64,000 bases of DNA from Armillaria gallica. Lineage: Eukaryota; Basidiomycota; Agaricomycetes; Agaricales; Physalacriaceae. The stretch is taken from the NCBI GenBank assembly GCA_037576215.1, contig JBANDB010000006.1, positions 1-64,000 of the forward strand, in the 5' to 3' direction. Within the stretch, counting starts at the first letter, position 1. Each line of letters begins with the position of its first letter. The notes under the pieces were generated by a model that searched no databases, was not told where the DNA came from, and saw only the letters and a list, made by a program, of their open reading frames with translations. Below are positions 46,381 through 59,400 of the stretch, piece after piece. The translations under genes and the position numbers were made by a program.

Positions 46381-49300
46381 CTAAAAGCCCAACTGTTCAA
46401 CAAAACTCTGCCACGTCGCGTCCAACATGGGAGCTGCCGCCGCAAACCCAAACGCAGAATGTTGCGGTTGCGGCTGCATAGCAGGCGCACCATTAAACTC
46501 GCCCAAAGGCGACTGTTGCGCGAAAAACCCAAAGCTATCCCCCGTAAACGATACTTCTGTTGGCAACACCTCGGCTGGATTATCAAACAGGTTCAAATGG
46601 AACCCGCCGATATCGAGGTTCCGCATGTCTTCAGCGATGACCGGGTGGACGTTGTTGGTGGTGGGCAATGACGTCGACGATGGCGGGGACGGTTGTCGAT
46701 GAGCGGTAGGAGGCGGGGTATATGCAACGGTTGGTGTATCAGAGTCAATTGAAGAAATCAGGTGCGTCTTGCCTCCCAGGCGATCTAGCTCGTCTGGGGA
46801 TAGATCGCACGACTCAGGCGAAGGTGCTTGGCCCACTGCTTCATGAGCCTTGTTTCTCAGCGTGAGGACCGTGTCCTGCAATGGGTAAGTGGGAGAAAAT
46901 TTCCGAAAGATAGAGTCGTACCTGAGTATTGGCTGCCGCGCGGCAACTCGGAGCGGCTTCCTCGAAGAGGTGAGCAACGAGGTCAAGCTCCTCGAGAGAC
47001 GGTTTTGTCATCTTGGAGTTGGGAGCTCGTGTTACGAGGATACACATCACAATCTACTTGATAGGTAAGTAAGTTGGATGGAGGGAGAGTGGAAAGGACG
47101 TACGGCCGCTGACAACGCGTGAGACCATGCCATATTAACTCTGTTCGATAGAAGAGGTGCGTAGGTCCTCAGCATTTTTAGAGATTGCATGATCCTCCAA
47201 GCCGACCGATACGTCGCCATCACAGAAGGTAGATATCGATGATGTGCCAGATCCTCTGGCTGGTCCTGGAGGGCTTGAGCAAAGTACACTCGATGAAGGT
47301 TTAGCAGTACTAAAGTCGGATACCTTAAGCAACATCCACACGGAATAGAAGCTAAACTTACCTGATTCTTTCGACATCAAGACCACCCACCGCTGCATAT
47401 AATGTACCGGCCTCAAGAGTTCGCTCCCATAGTTCCTACAAGGCCTGAACCGTAGCGGGACAGGGAAGTCTCGTATTTTCCGGTCCAAATCCAGGATGAC
47501 GGTGTATGCTGGGACTTTGACACCAAACGCGGCTCCCATCACTGAGTGCATGAGCGTTGTGTATTGCCATATCCACGAATGAACTAAGGAAGTGAGCAGG
47601 TGGAAAACAAAGAACTTGAACAAACAAACATACATCCCGTCTCTCGTTGCCCCTCCTCATTGATAATCTCATCTGTATCTTTCGGGAGTGCACAATCGAT
47701 ATACTGAGCCGACATTGACGGAGGTCGACCAAACAAGAAACTCTGCAAGCGCAAATACGTCAGTCAAGACAGACAGGCGATCGCGCAGGTGTCGTACCGT
47801 CCACGTATCGCATGCAAACAGTTGCCAGAAAACGCGGCTTCGACGCTGACTGGTGGCTTCCCCAAGCTGCCAGCGGGAGCTATTGAGATCTGCAATCTTA
47901 ACGTTAGCTGAAAGGGAGACTGTCACGATCGAGGTACATACGCAAACCGATCTAGGGGGCGGAGTTAGGAGGACCAAGGGGAAGGAGAAACAACTTACGC
48001 TTTGACCTAATTTCACAGCGCATCCCATGGTTATCCACTCAGAGTTTGTCCCTAGGGATTCCCAGTCGCTGTAAGCCTCGTACTCGGTGAGATGTATCTG
48101 TAGACAAGCTAAGCAGGTGTTACAGTGACTGGATGCAGGATATGAATTACTTACCATGCCCTGTACAGCTCGGAGAGTTTGGTGATTGTTAATAGAAGAT
48201 AGTCCTGCTGCCGCTCGGGCCAAGTAGTAATACTCCTGAGCCTCTACGGAGTACGCGGGTCGTCCTTGGTCAAACAACGCAGCCAAGGCGAATACAGTAA
48301 ATAGAAAGTAGAGTGTATGGTGACAAGAGACCGACGTGAATGATCTATATAGCATATCATGAGTAGTCTATGATGGCGTGAAGATCAGACACCCACTCGG
48401 CTCTGTATACGCAGGAAAGAACTTCATCAAATAGCTCTGTGCGGTCCACGGTAGAATATCTAAGAGATAATGAGAAGCGAACGTAATAACACCGCCGACC
48501 GAGGGAGCGTACAGGTATTTTCCATGCTCAAGGTATACTTCGCATAGATGCGCAGCCTCAGAAAGCGGCGGTAGAAGACTGAAGATTTCATGCCCAAGGC
48601 TTTCATCCAAAGGGTCTGCGCAATTGGATTCTATAATTCGTTTTGATATGCGAGGAAGTACAAGTGTTGACATTGATTGGGGTTTTGAGAGTGCCTGCAG
48701 GAAAGTTTACATATCTCGTCGAGGATATCAGAGGTATACATACACGGAGTAAAAACTAGGAAATAAAGACTGAGGAACAAGGATATAGTCAATCTAAAGC
48801 AAGGAAAACGGACCTCTGAACGAGCTGTCTTCCCTAGAAAACTGGATTCACCATGACGTCCAATCGTCAACGTACCTGCGATATGCTTAACGCATATATG
48901 CAACTTCCGGAGTGACGCACTTACCAAACGCATCGATGAAATTTTCATCATCACTTCTGACTTGTTGAGGCTCCGCTGAAAATCCCAAACAGATGGATTG
49001 AGAATTGGCGGAAGTGGAAGTGGGTCCGTTCACAGCCGACGGGCCAGCCGATCCATTTTGTGTAGGGAGTGTCGACTGTGGAGACTTTAGTTGCAGCAAG
49101 TCGGGGCGCAGAAGAGGGTGGGGCTCTGAGGACACCGTTGCCTGTATCGTCTTGAGTGCATTCTCCAGGTCGCGAATGCGTGAACAGAGGTGCTCTATGC
49201 GTTCATGGAGTTGTTCTGTATTCGCCAGGATCAACCTAAAGAGGATCAGATATACGAGCGGCAGCGTGAATGGTATTCGTACCGGTTCCCTTTACCGCTC

Positions 49301-49607
49301 GTCAGAGACCCTACAGAGATATGTAAACGTGCATTCAAGACGCATATACTCGCCTACCGTCCGGACATATTGCACCACAGCCTCGGCTGACGCATTTCTC
49401 GCACGGAACCTAGCTCGCCAGGTCAAGGTTGCAACAACAGTGAATTGGCGCGCATACATTCTTGTCGCAGCGCAATTTCAGTCTTCGGCATTCTGAACAC
49501 GACGTCGGCCTTCAATAGAATCAGCATATCGTATCCAAACACAGAGGAAATGACACGCACACACGACCTGGTTTTCGTCGGGGCTTCTTCTCTGGTTCCT
49601 TGGGCAT
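46381..49607 (-). CDS. Zn2Cys6 (fungal-specific) transcription factor
   Basis: The start MPKEPEKKPRRKPGRV is spliced to PTSCSECRRLKLRCDKN and then to VPCEKCVSRGCGAICPDG, giving all six zinc-binding cysteines. A short coiled coil follows (EQLHERIEHLCSRIRDLENA), the usual dimerisation element. The middle is the Fungal_trans region, with the family motif FLFGRPPSMS around 47.7 kb, close to RVFWQLFACDTW. The C-terminus is glutamine/phenylalanine-rich and ends WQSFVEQLGF. The protein should bind CGG-type repeats as a dimer in the nucleus; its targets are unknown. Only a GTGCGT donor after KPGRV keeps the first intron in frame. It is divergent from LTO1 with 280 bp between start codons. Confidence 0.88.
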
Positions 49608-49887
49608 TGTTCGATTCGTTCTCGGCGGCCGTGAAGAAAGATGGAGAGAAAAGAGCGCCCAGGACTTGAATTACGAAAAAATCGCCCTACAGCGCGGTCA
49701 GACCCTTACAAATTCGTAAACACCCTCGAAATGGACCTACCTAAGCGAAAATTTACTCCAATAGCCTGTTGCGAGTGTTGCGAGGTCGAGTATTAATCTA
49801 AGGGGCATGATGTAGCAGGGTGACAAATCCGAGTCCATTTTCGACCTTGCCTTTGCACCGTCATCACCGTCGCTGACAGCTACAACG

Positions 49888-50478
49888 ATGATGGACTTTG
49901 ACTTGGAATCTCTTGTAAATGTCGAACAAACGTTGGCCTTTGATTGTTACACGTCGTGACGACAACTAAGTTCGCCCTCTCCAGTTTCTACGATTCGGGA
50001 TACCAAGACGGCTACGAGCATGGACGCATCCACGGCCTGATTGAAGGACGGGCGCTAGGGCGAGAGAAAGGGTTTGAAATGTGGGAAGAGCTTGGATTCT
50101 ATGAAGGGTTTGCAAAGACATGGAGGGCGATATATGTGAAGCAAGGGAAGGATGACAGGTCGGTCCGTGCTTCCTTTACTTAGGGTACCTTGTTGACTCT
50201 ATCCCAGCCGGGCGCTCAACCATATCCGACATCTCCTCGACCTTATAAGCCAATTTCCCAAGGAAAACCCATCTGCGTCGGATTCCTCATCGTCTCTTGA
50301 TATTTCCCGAATTTTGCGGCAAATACGCTCACGGTATAGGGCGCTGTGTTCTACCCTTGGAGTGGCGGCGTCTCTCAGAGCGGCTGACAGTGCAGATGAT
50401 TCTGTGGAGCAGTCGGCTGCGAGGAAGCCTTCTGTCTGGCCGTTGGAGGCACCCAAACAACAGGATCTGAGTTTCTAA
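49888..50478 (+). CDS. LTO1: LTO1/ORAOV1 homologue (Yae1-Lto1 adaptor for Fe-S cluster loading of Rli1)
   Basis: Three exons (49888-49931, 49985-50158, 50208-50478) give 162 residues. The deca-GX3 signature is clear: FYDSGYQDGYEHGRIHGLIE then GRALGREKGFEMWEELG, a glycine every fourth residue. In yeast the Yae1-Lto1 complex brings the cytosolic iron-sulfur assembly machinery to the ABC protein Rli1/ABCE1, a ribosome recycling factor. The partner residues cannot be judged here, but length and repeat pattern fit LTO1. The C-terminal half is serine-rich and less conserved, and ends PKQQDLSF. Confidence 0.85.
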
Positions 50479-51785
50479 AGACGATTTCTTCTCAAGTGGA
50501 TCCCGAATGGGCGCCTTTTGGCCAACTGAATACGCTTATGACACTGGGGCCCTGTCACTGAGGAGTAGGATCTGTTTTCATTCATCAGCGGAACCCATCT
50601 CACAGAGAATATTATCAGGAAAGGTCGACGAGGATCTTGATCAGCCGTACTGGGTAAGCCCCGACACCTCATTAAAGGCCGCTTGTATCTAACTATCGTT
50701 CTAGGTTAGAAACTGTCAAGTACCGTTTTGTCGTTCTACGTGTAGACCAGCACGGGTGCGGTCCAATCGCGCTTCTGGATGCCTGGACACACCGTTCTTA
50801 ATCTAACACCATCATTAACACCCTTCTCGTTCCCATAATTTAACCGCCACCCACTGCTAATGAAAATCTCGCGAATAGGAGCGAGGGCTACTTACGTCGA
50901 CCTGCAAATCCACTTCTGCGGAATAAACTTAACTCCCAGACGGCGAGGCTCAACCGCGTACGTACTCAACGAAACATGCGTTCGGCATGATAACCCTTCA
51001 CCCTCCATTCTGTATCGTCCTTCTCGTTGTATCGGCTGAAACACCCCGCGTAGGGAGCCAACAACACGGAAAAACTGTAGGTTCCTACAGCGACCAAACA
51101 GCGACGGGAACTATTGACTTTTCTACTCTTTGGTTCGGTTCGTTCAAGACTTTGCTGATGGACCCGGTGCTAATAATATCAGTGTGTTCCCATCACCTTT
51201 TGCTGTGGGAGCCATCACGAAAGTGATTATCTTCGGCGATAACAGCAAGGCTGTTGCTGATACATCAACACAAGTCTTAGGATTTGGAAGACCATCTCTT
51301 TCAAGCCCCACTATGCACTCTGCCACCATCAGGTCGCTTGATAGCTGTTATGGAAGTGTGTATCTTTCAGTGCCGTGCCGTTCGATGGGAAAGAGTCGGA
51401 GTCCAACGCAGACTGGAAACGGTGATACATGATTCCGGGTGCAGCGAAAATGGACCGTTGTTGCGTTATGTGATGTATCCTAACACAGGCACTGTGCACG
51501 AAGGGCCAACGTTCCGTGAGTGCGCAGCATATGTCTGGACAGCCATCCTGATTGATGTCTCTGACGTGAATGGTATTGCAGTTGGGAACTCATAGGTTAT
51601 CCAGTAACATAAGAGGCATATCAAGCGCCAGTCATATAATGTAAGAGGAGAATAATAGTTCATACAGAAGTACACATACGTCCAAGCCTTCAGACTGCAT
51701 ACTAAAACAAAACGAGATAGACGGAAAGTAGGGCAAAATAGTTATTATAGACCAAGGAACATCGGAGTGTAGAACTGTGGAGCGC
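50479..51785. other. Region with a possible small secreted protein gene
   Basis: A plus-strand frame near 50987 starts with a hydrophobic segment (PPFCIVLLVVSAETP), and other frames around 51130-51330 and 51480-51595 look mildly protein-like (FPSPFAVGAITKVIIFGDNS; AAYVWTAILIDVSDVNGIAV). They may be exons of one secreted protein ending at the TAG near 51595. I could not join them with confident splice sites and recognise no family. Confidence 0.25.
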
Positions 51786-52480
<695 letters not shown>

Positions 52481-54770
52481 TTGTGCTTGAGGTCGCTAGT
52501 TGTCGATATATGTGTCGATTCTTGAAGATAGCAGCAGGGGATGCTGGTGGGCGGGAAGAGAGAAAGGTAGGAATCAAAGTTCCGATGTTGCTTTGAAACC
52601 CCCAACCCAAAAGCCCCTCTTTCTCACGCTCGTGCCACCGGAATTCCAGCCGTTTGTACTCGGGCCTGCGTTGGAACATTGCTCTGAATTTTTTCTGGCG
52701 CCTCCCTCTTTCAATTCCTCCGTTTTTTTGTGCTCCACCTTCGACTATACCTCGTGGGTGCCCTTTGTGATTTGCTTGGATTTTTAGGACCATGTCTTGG
52801 TGGTAAAGGAAGCTGGAAGATTTTGGGGCTCTCCATCCTTGGAAGTTTCCACTTTGGGAACTTGCACTGCCACATCCTATATTTTCCATTACAATCTTGT
52901 CTCTTGTTCTGGCCTTGGCCTCGACTCCGCGGGCGCATGCATTCTGCGATTAGGACGGCCTCAGCGCATTGCTGTCAACTGTCGATATTTGGCCAAATGT
53001 CCCCAATGATTTTGCTGGTTTTACTTCTAATTTGTCTCCGACAGTGCGCATGGAATGTCGTCGATGATCGGTTCCCGAATTCTCACGCAATCCATTGGAA
53101 CTGTTGTTTTTTTTTTCTGCAAAGTTCCATCTTATCTGTGGAGAGCTTGACAACTGTCTCATATGTCTATAACTCTTCCATGCGCTAGATGTGAACGTGT
53201 GTGGAGCCTACGCTTATGAATCCTCGTCGTGACTTTTCCAGTCCGGAAGAATACGTGGAGGCCTGCTCTCTTACTCGGAGTATAATAGCTGAAAGTGATC
53301 CTCTATGTACTCTCAGCGCTTGTTCTTTGCCTAGAATAGCCCACCGGTCATTCCCGACTTTATCTGTATATGATTGAACGTCCGTTTTATCATTCATCCA
53401 TAGACAAGATGGCATTATCGATTCCCAAGCTCGTTTTGGCTTAGTGTCCCAAGGCGCGCAATTTCCGTCTTCTTGCTCCCATCAAGAGAACAACGAGGCT
53501 CTCAAAATAAGAATATGCGGACGCATGGGGGTATAGGGCTTATCGTGGTTTCGACATCGCGCTCACGACAATCTCTCGTTAGGTATGCTTTGATTCTGTA
53601 TCCTTCGTTGTCTTTTCGTAATATAGCCAGATGTACGTGAAAGCCGAGGCAATGTGAAATTTTCGGTGATTCGGTATCGATGTACGAGGATGACATGACG
53701 CCCTGTTTCGAAGAACGACTATTAACTGTTTGGCTATCTTACACAAACGTAGATGTTCGATAAGTACAAGACGCTGATAGCGGCAGAAAGAAGACACTTT
53801 CTCGGATCAGAAGCGTTCATTTTCTTCATGTCCCTGCGTTTTGGGAGCGGGGGAACACATATGTCGGCAACTGTGCGCCTTCGCTTTAATGAATCGCGCG
53901 TACTCTATATCTCTTCCCAAGCTTCTGAAGCTCTCGACTATCTTTGCAGAAGCCGCAGACGGTACGCGGGTAGCGCGAACATGTCTAATATACACTATTT
54001 ACCCACCATCGGAGTACAATTCGGCAATCTTCTATCCTTCGGCTTCCACGAACATGATATATAGAGGCCACAATTTACTCCGCCTCCTTCTCTTATTCAA
54101 ACTAACTTAGCGAACCCACACCCGACTGATGGCTCTGTGTTTTCCAGATCAACAGGAAACGCCGACCCCGACTCGATGATAAAAATTGGAGGTTCCTGGA
54201 GGTTCCCCAGCGCGGCCGAGAAAAAAAATGTGCTCCGAACACCTCGAACACCCCAAATGAAATCTCGTTTGCTAGCATTTTTACGAAGCAGAAACAATCT
54301 GTCAGTCTTTCCTACAGCTTCTTAATACCTGGATTAGACTCCGCGACCCCGCCTTGTTGAACGTAAACGGAAAACACAGCGGCCATTTGACGGGTATATC
54401 CGGGCCGACCCCTGGAAAGCACGTGCAAACAACTGTTGCGGTCAACCACGAGTATCGCACGAACTCGCGTTGTGGCAAATGCCGTCAAGCGATAATCGAG
54501 CGCGACGCTAGCTTCTTTTGAACGTTTGTGCTTTCCAACCGCGACGTGCTAGCGAAAATGGCATTGGTTTCCATGTTTCCCCCCTTCTTGTGTTACTAGT
54601 AATGATACGGCGATTCCAAGTCACCGTTGCCGCCCGCAAACCGCTTGGCCTTCTGTACTGTTGAAACGTCTGTGAACTTGAGCTTGGTGCGTTAAATATC
54701 TAGCTCTCATGGCTATCTGCGGTTACCTCCGTTGCTGACTTCGAATACTTTTAGATTCGGATGAAGTAAC
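52481..54770. other. H3 upstream region and gene-free DNA
   Basis: The long frames at 52425-52889 (-) and 52730-53188 (+) overlap each other on opposite strands over the H3 promoter and show no family motif. Nothing else is supported up to 54.77 kb. Confidence 0.45.
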
Positions 54771-54774
54771 ATGG

Positions 54775-56480
54775 GCGGCCCAGCGGATTTTGAACGATAC
54801 TCACCGCCTTACGCTCGACGTGCATGTACTGTCTCTCAGCTTCAGTTGTTATCAAAGTACCGGAGTGATCGTCTCTCTGCAACACCGGTTGACGGGCCTC
54901 ATGGAAACTCCAAGGCGTCAACCTTTTGCAGGTAACGTGTTCTTACTATTCAACTGAAGAAGCTTTCCTGACATGGCTATCCTAGACGATGCTTCTGTAT
55001 TGCATGCCAAGTAGTTATGAGAAGAGGTCTCTTTCAGTTGGAGCGTCCTGATGAAGAAAACCTTGGTGATGACTTGGTCCGACCTTTCAATGTACCTTCG
55101 ATGTGACTAGGTTCGTTCTATCCTTGGATCCACTACTTGTTTCGACATCCACGAATTATCCGCCAGGGGAAGATTCACTTAAACGGACTGGTTCACCCGC
55201 TGTGGGTATGAATAGCCTTCCAAAGTCATCCAAGCCTCAGATCATCCGGATGTTCTTGCTGACTCCTTCTCCGCTGTCATAGCTAATGGTGCCTTTATTG
55301 AATTTGCTCGGTTTGTACGCACCGGAAGTTGAACCCAATTCATTATAGTCCACCTTGCAGAGGTGTCCCTCCGACTATGTGAAAAGATTCGTATGTGACT
55401 TATATGCTTCCCTTAGGCTGGATGCTGCGGACACAATGGCTTCTGTGGATTGCTCCGACGCGGGAAACTGGTCCGAAAACCCGGCACTTCCTCTCTAGCC
55501 CAAGGTCGATATCTTGATACCCTCCATTACTCTCCAAGATAGTGATATAGCTCGCCTTCCTTTTGGACGTAGTCGTGAATCAGGGTACTAGGACGTTTAT
55601 ACCAATGAAACATTCCGCAACTCTCCACCTCGGTCGGCATTTCTGCTTTTATATCGTACGGTCTAGTTCTGACCGGATAATTTCCCGTCCTGACGCATAG
55701 CCTTCATGGCTGTCAGTTGCGTCACTGCTGTGCCGTAGTAATCGAGGTAGTACCAAGCTTTCATACAAGGTTGGGCAGTTCACTCGTCATAAGGAACCAT
55801 TCTCTTCACATCCAGTTTCAGCGTCTTCTCATCTCAGTCATCGGACCAACCTACCTTAGCTAGCTCCCTGCACCTAGATTCGGGGCATTTCCTTATCTCT
55901 ACACTGCAGCCGTCCTTACCGCGCCTGGACTTCTCAGCTTCGAAAGACACGTCGGTTATCACTGATCAGCACCTGAACCAGCTCACCCTTCGTACTTCGC
56001 TCTACGGGGAACAGCGGACGTTTCCCGCCTGCGAATTTTTGGAGCTGAATTTGCCTGTAATGGTGTCCTAGACTTGTCTCGAAGGATGGCTTCACACATG
56101 GTGTGCTGTATCCGTAACTTGGATTCTCTTCTTACGAGACCGGCGTGGAACCCGTTCCTGCCATTGACGACAGTCGAGGGAAGGAAGTCTCGACCGAATA
56201 TAGATACGTCGTATGGTCTTCATTCCTCGTCAGTGGCAATTTCTGGGATCCTTGTGACGGTATAGGCGGCGTAATAATGGTCTCGTTCACACGAGCTATC
56301 TCGCCGCACGGTTATTTTAAATGTAGACCGAGAAATCCATGTGCCCGACGCTGGTCATATGCGCGGATCATGTCGACACCATCCTGGATCATGGCTTCCT
56401 TCTCCCAGGGTTCTGAACAGTCGCTAAAGGTCTGGGTACTTGTTCCATGGCCCCGGGTAACCAGGGAGCTGTAATGACCA
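54775..56480 (+). pseudogene. Degenerate F-box/LRR-like gene remnant
   Basis: No long frame survives, but several plus-strand pieces read like an agaricomycete F-box protein with leucine-rich repeats. They include AQRILNDTHRLTLDVHVLSL near 54.8 kb, LPRLDFSASKDTSVITDQHL and QLTLRTSLYG, then FPACEFLELNLPV near 55.9-56.05 kb, and MASHMVCCIRNLDSLLTRPA at 56.08 kb. They are separated by stops and frame changes that introns do not easily explain. F-box proteins select targets for ubiquitination. This copy looks dead. The family call rests on sequence style and is uncertain. Confidence 0.35.
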
Positions 56481-59400
56481 AATGACGACACCTTATCATC
56501 GAATGAACAATCCGATAATGCGAGCAAGGGAAACCAATTGTAGACACCTGCGTTCATAGCTAATGGTCTGAATAGCAATAAGTTGAATCCAGCCTCGGAT
56601 GCAACCGATGTAGAAGGAGAACCGATGACGGGAACGATTTCCGTTTTGCAACTTCCGCTTCATATCCGTGGTGAGAATATTGTCCGAGACTGAAGATCAG
56701 GAGAGGCGTCAATCAGTCCTATACCGGTATAATTGTATAATATGTCCGCAGCTTCGATCTAGTGACACCGTTAGCCCGGACGCAAGTACCTGTGGAAAGG
56801 AAACCCAAAATAGATTGGTAGCCTCGTGCCGTTACCGTTTTGCCACGAATCATCCCCATCAACATCTTTGAGCATTGTTATTGAAGCTGTCCAAAGATTT
56901 AGAACCAAAGAGCACCTATCGGATGTTAGAGCGGTGACGAGATTTCATTATGCGTATGAAATGACTTACGACAGATGACGATGCATGTACGACCATGAAA
57001 CCGCATCATGCATTACTAACGGACGTACGCGTTGATCTAGAACGAAGGAAAGGTGAGTCAAGCAATACCGTATGCATCAGAATAACTACTCGCCAGTGTA
57101 CACATGAATCATGACTCTTCGTATCAGTATTATGAATGCACAAGAGATTCTGACTCAATGAGGCACCGCACCGAGTCGGATCAATACACTGATAGGGCAA
57201 GCTAATCAATTACAATACACCACCGAGAAGAGCTGTAACATATACGTATCCGACGACTCGGTCTTGATGGGGCGAACCAACAGGAACGAACCCGTGATGG
57301 AATAGAGTTAAGGTTTACGGTATTGGACTGGCACAGTGGACCGGTCCCGTACCTTTGGTGGCGGGAACATGGGTAGGTACGCGCGGTGGCTGGGAAGATA
57401 TTTCATCTCTTTGGTAGTATTCCAGTGGCGACGGCTGTTGAGTTTAACTCAAACGGTATCAGACGGTATCCAGCCTCGATCGTTGAAATAAAGTACTAGT
57501 GAGGATATTCTTGACTCATTGGTGTTCTTCCCGTTTCTACTGGGGAGCGTATCCATAATTATGGTATTGGATCTGTCCAAGGGGAACGCCCTAGCAAACA
57601 CAGAACCTTGATTGAAATGGAAGGTCTTAACCAAGACGGGAGCTACCCGCAAGCGCTTGACCCCGCAAAATAGGAAAGACGGAATCTCTGGTAAAGTGAG
57701 AGGCTAGGGCCAACGCGTGCTGGCATGACAACAGACAGCATCTTCCTCATAAGGCCCACACCTTCTCTGAGTCTGAAAATCCACACCAATCTGGTCACCT
57801 AGCGTATTTCAAACTTGTAAATTTTTGATATTTCTAAGACATACATACACTAACAATTTTTGACATGTTCAGGTCTATTTACACTATCATCCAAGAAAAT
57901 GCACCGGAACTTTGGCGTGGCGCAGAATCAGTTACCTTGTAAGTTAGATTTGAATGAAAAATGGAAGATTACCATGCCTGCTAATACGGACATAAATGTT
58001 TGTTCGAGGGCAAAGCATGTTTCCGTTAAATTCGCACTAAACTAATACCGCATTACACCACCCTTTGATAACAGCAACAACTGGGGATGCAATCAACCTT
58101 CCGCTTTTTTCCTGGCCGAAGGTAATTTCATAACTTCAAGCGGCCACGTTTTACCCATTGATATCGACTATGCGTCACCGACAACATCGCTAGGGCACAT
58201 ACCCGTCGTTAATACCAACGAACCGGCTCGATTTCGAGGAAGCCCCAGAAAATTACAAATAGCTGGGGCCTTCTGCGTGTATTTGAAACCGCTTCCGCGA
58301 CTGGAAGTTCATTTCACCCCCCGCTGGAAGAGACGGGAGAAGGATAGAAGGAGGGAGGGAGAGCGCAGACGCCAGATAAATGGATGCACCGAATCTCGAG
58401 GAGGAGAATGAAATTCGTCACTGCACCAGATTCACGTCAATCTGTGGCGGCTAGCTCGGCCAAGGCGAGGGTGCCTGTGGCCTTGTGCCTTACAATCACG
58501 CTGAAAGACACAAGAAATTTAATATTATTTTGATAGGCCTTCATGAAACAGCAGATAGAGCTTACGCGTTCATTCGAGATGGGCGATGCACTGAGCTGTG
58601 AAAGTCCAAAAAAGGAAATGAACACTAGATCGTTGCGCCACGTGTTTATCATCCATCTATCCACCTATCCTTGTCCTCTGCTCGGTCTGGCCCGTCCCCG
58701 CTGTCATTTTATGAGTTCTAGAGCCCTTGAATATGGAAGCTGCCGAGGATTTTTAGATGTACGTTGAATGCGTGGATCTTTGAGAACACACACAGTGATT
58801 GTGGCGTAACTTCTTTGGTCTTCGGTATCAGAATCAGTTCCAAGGCGACGCATTGAAACTCCCAGCACCCATCTAACTTTATTTCGTTCTGGCTGCAGTT
58901 TCCTCGCATGCGTCTCCAGGGCTTCCGGTTCTTTGGAACTTTGACATAGTGCTTCACGGTGAAGGAACTCCGACTGCGCCATACTTGTCGAATGATGTGT
59001 TTTCAGTGTCATATTTGTTCGGTGTAATATTTGTCCCCGTCTTTACGGCCTCCATGCGGGGACGTCCATGTGGCCCGAATTTCGAGCGTCTGTCTTGCAT
59101 TTTAGCTGTGGTCCTAAAAGAAATATCAAATATCCGATCAAAATACTAGTCCTTTACTAGTCTTCACTCCATGTCAATGTTGTAGAATACATTGCTTGGG
59201 CGTCTCTGTCGGGATCGTCGGGGCCGAGGGGAGTGTGCAAAGTGTGCCCTCGGAACATCAAATTACATTGCACCCGGAAACCGTGTCAAGCTAACTGCCA
59301 GCCCGGTCATTTAGTATTCCTATGTCGAACTCTCAGCCGTTATCACACACCCCAGAATTTAAATGAAAGCTTATTCTTTTATTTTGTTTTCTTCTACGTG

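Noticed and set aside
52481..54770. Possible divergent histone H4 gene beside H3
   Set aside because: None of the frames contains the H4 start or the KRHRK motif; no H4 is present.
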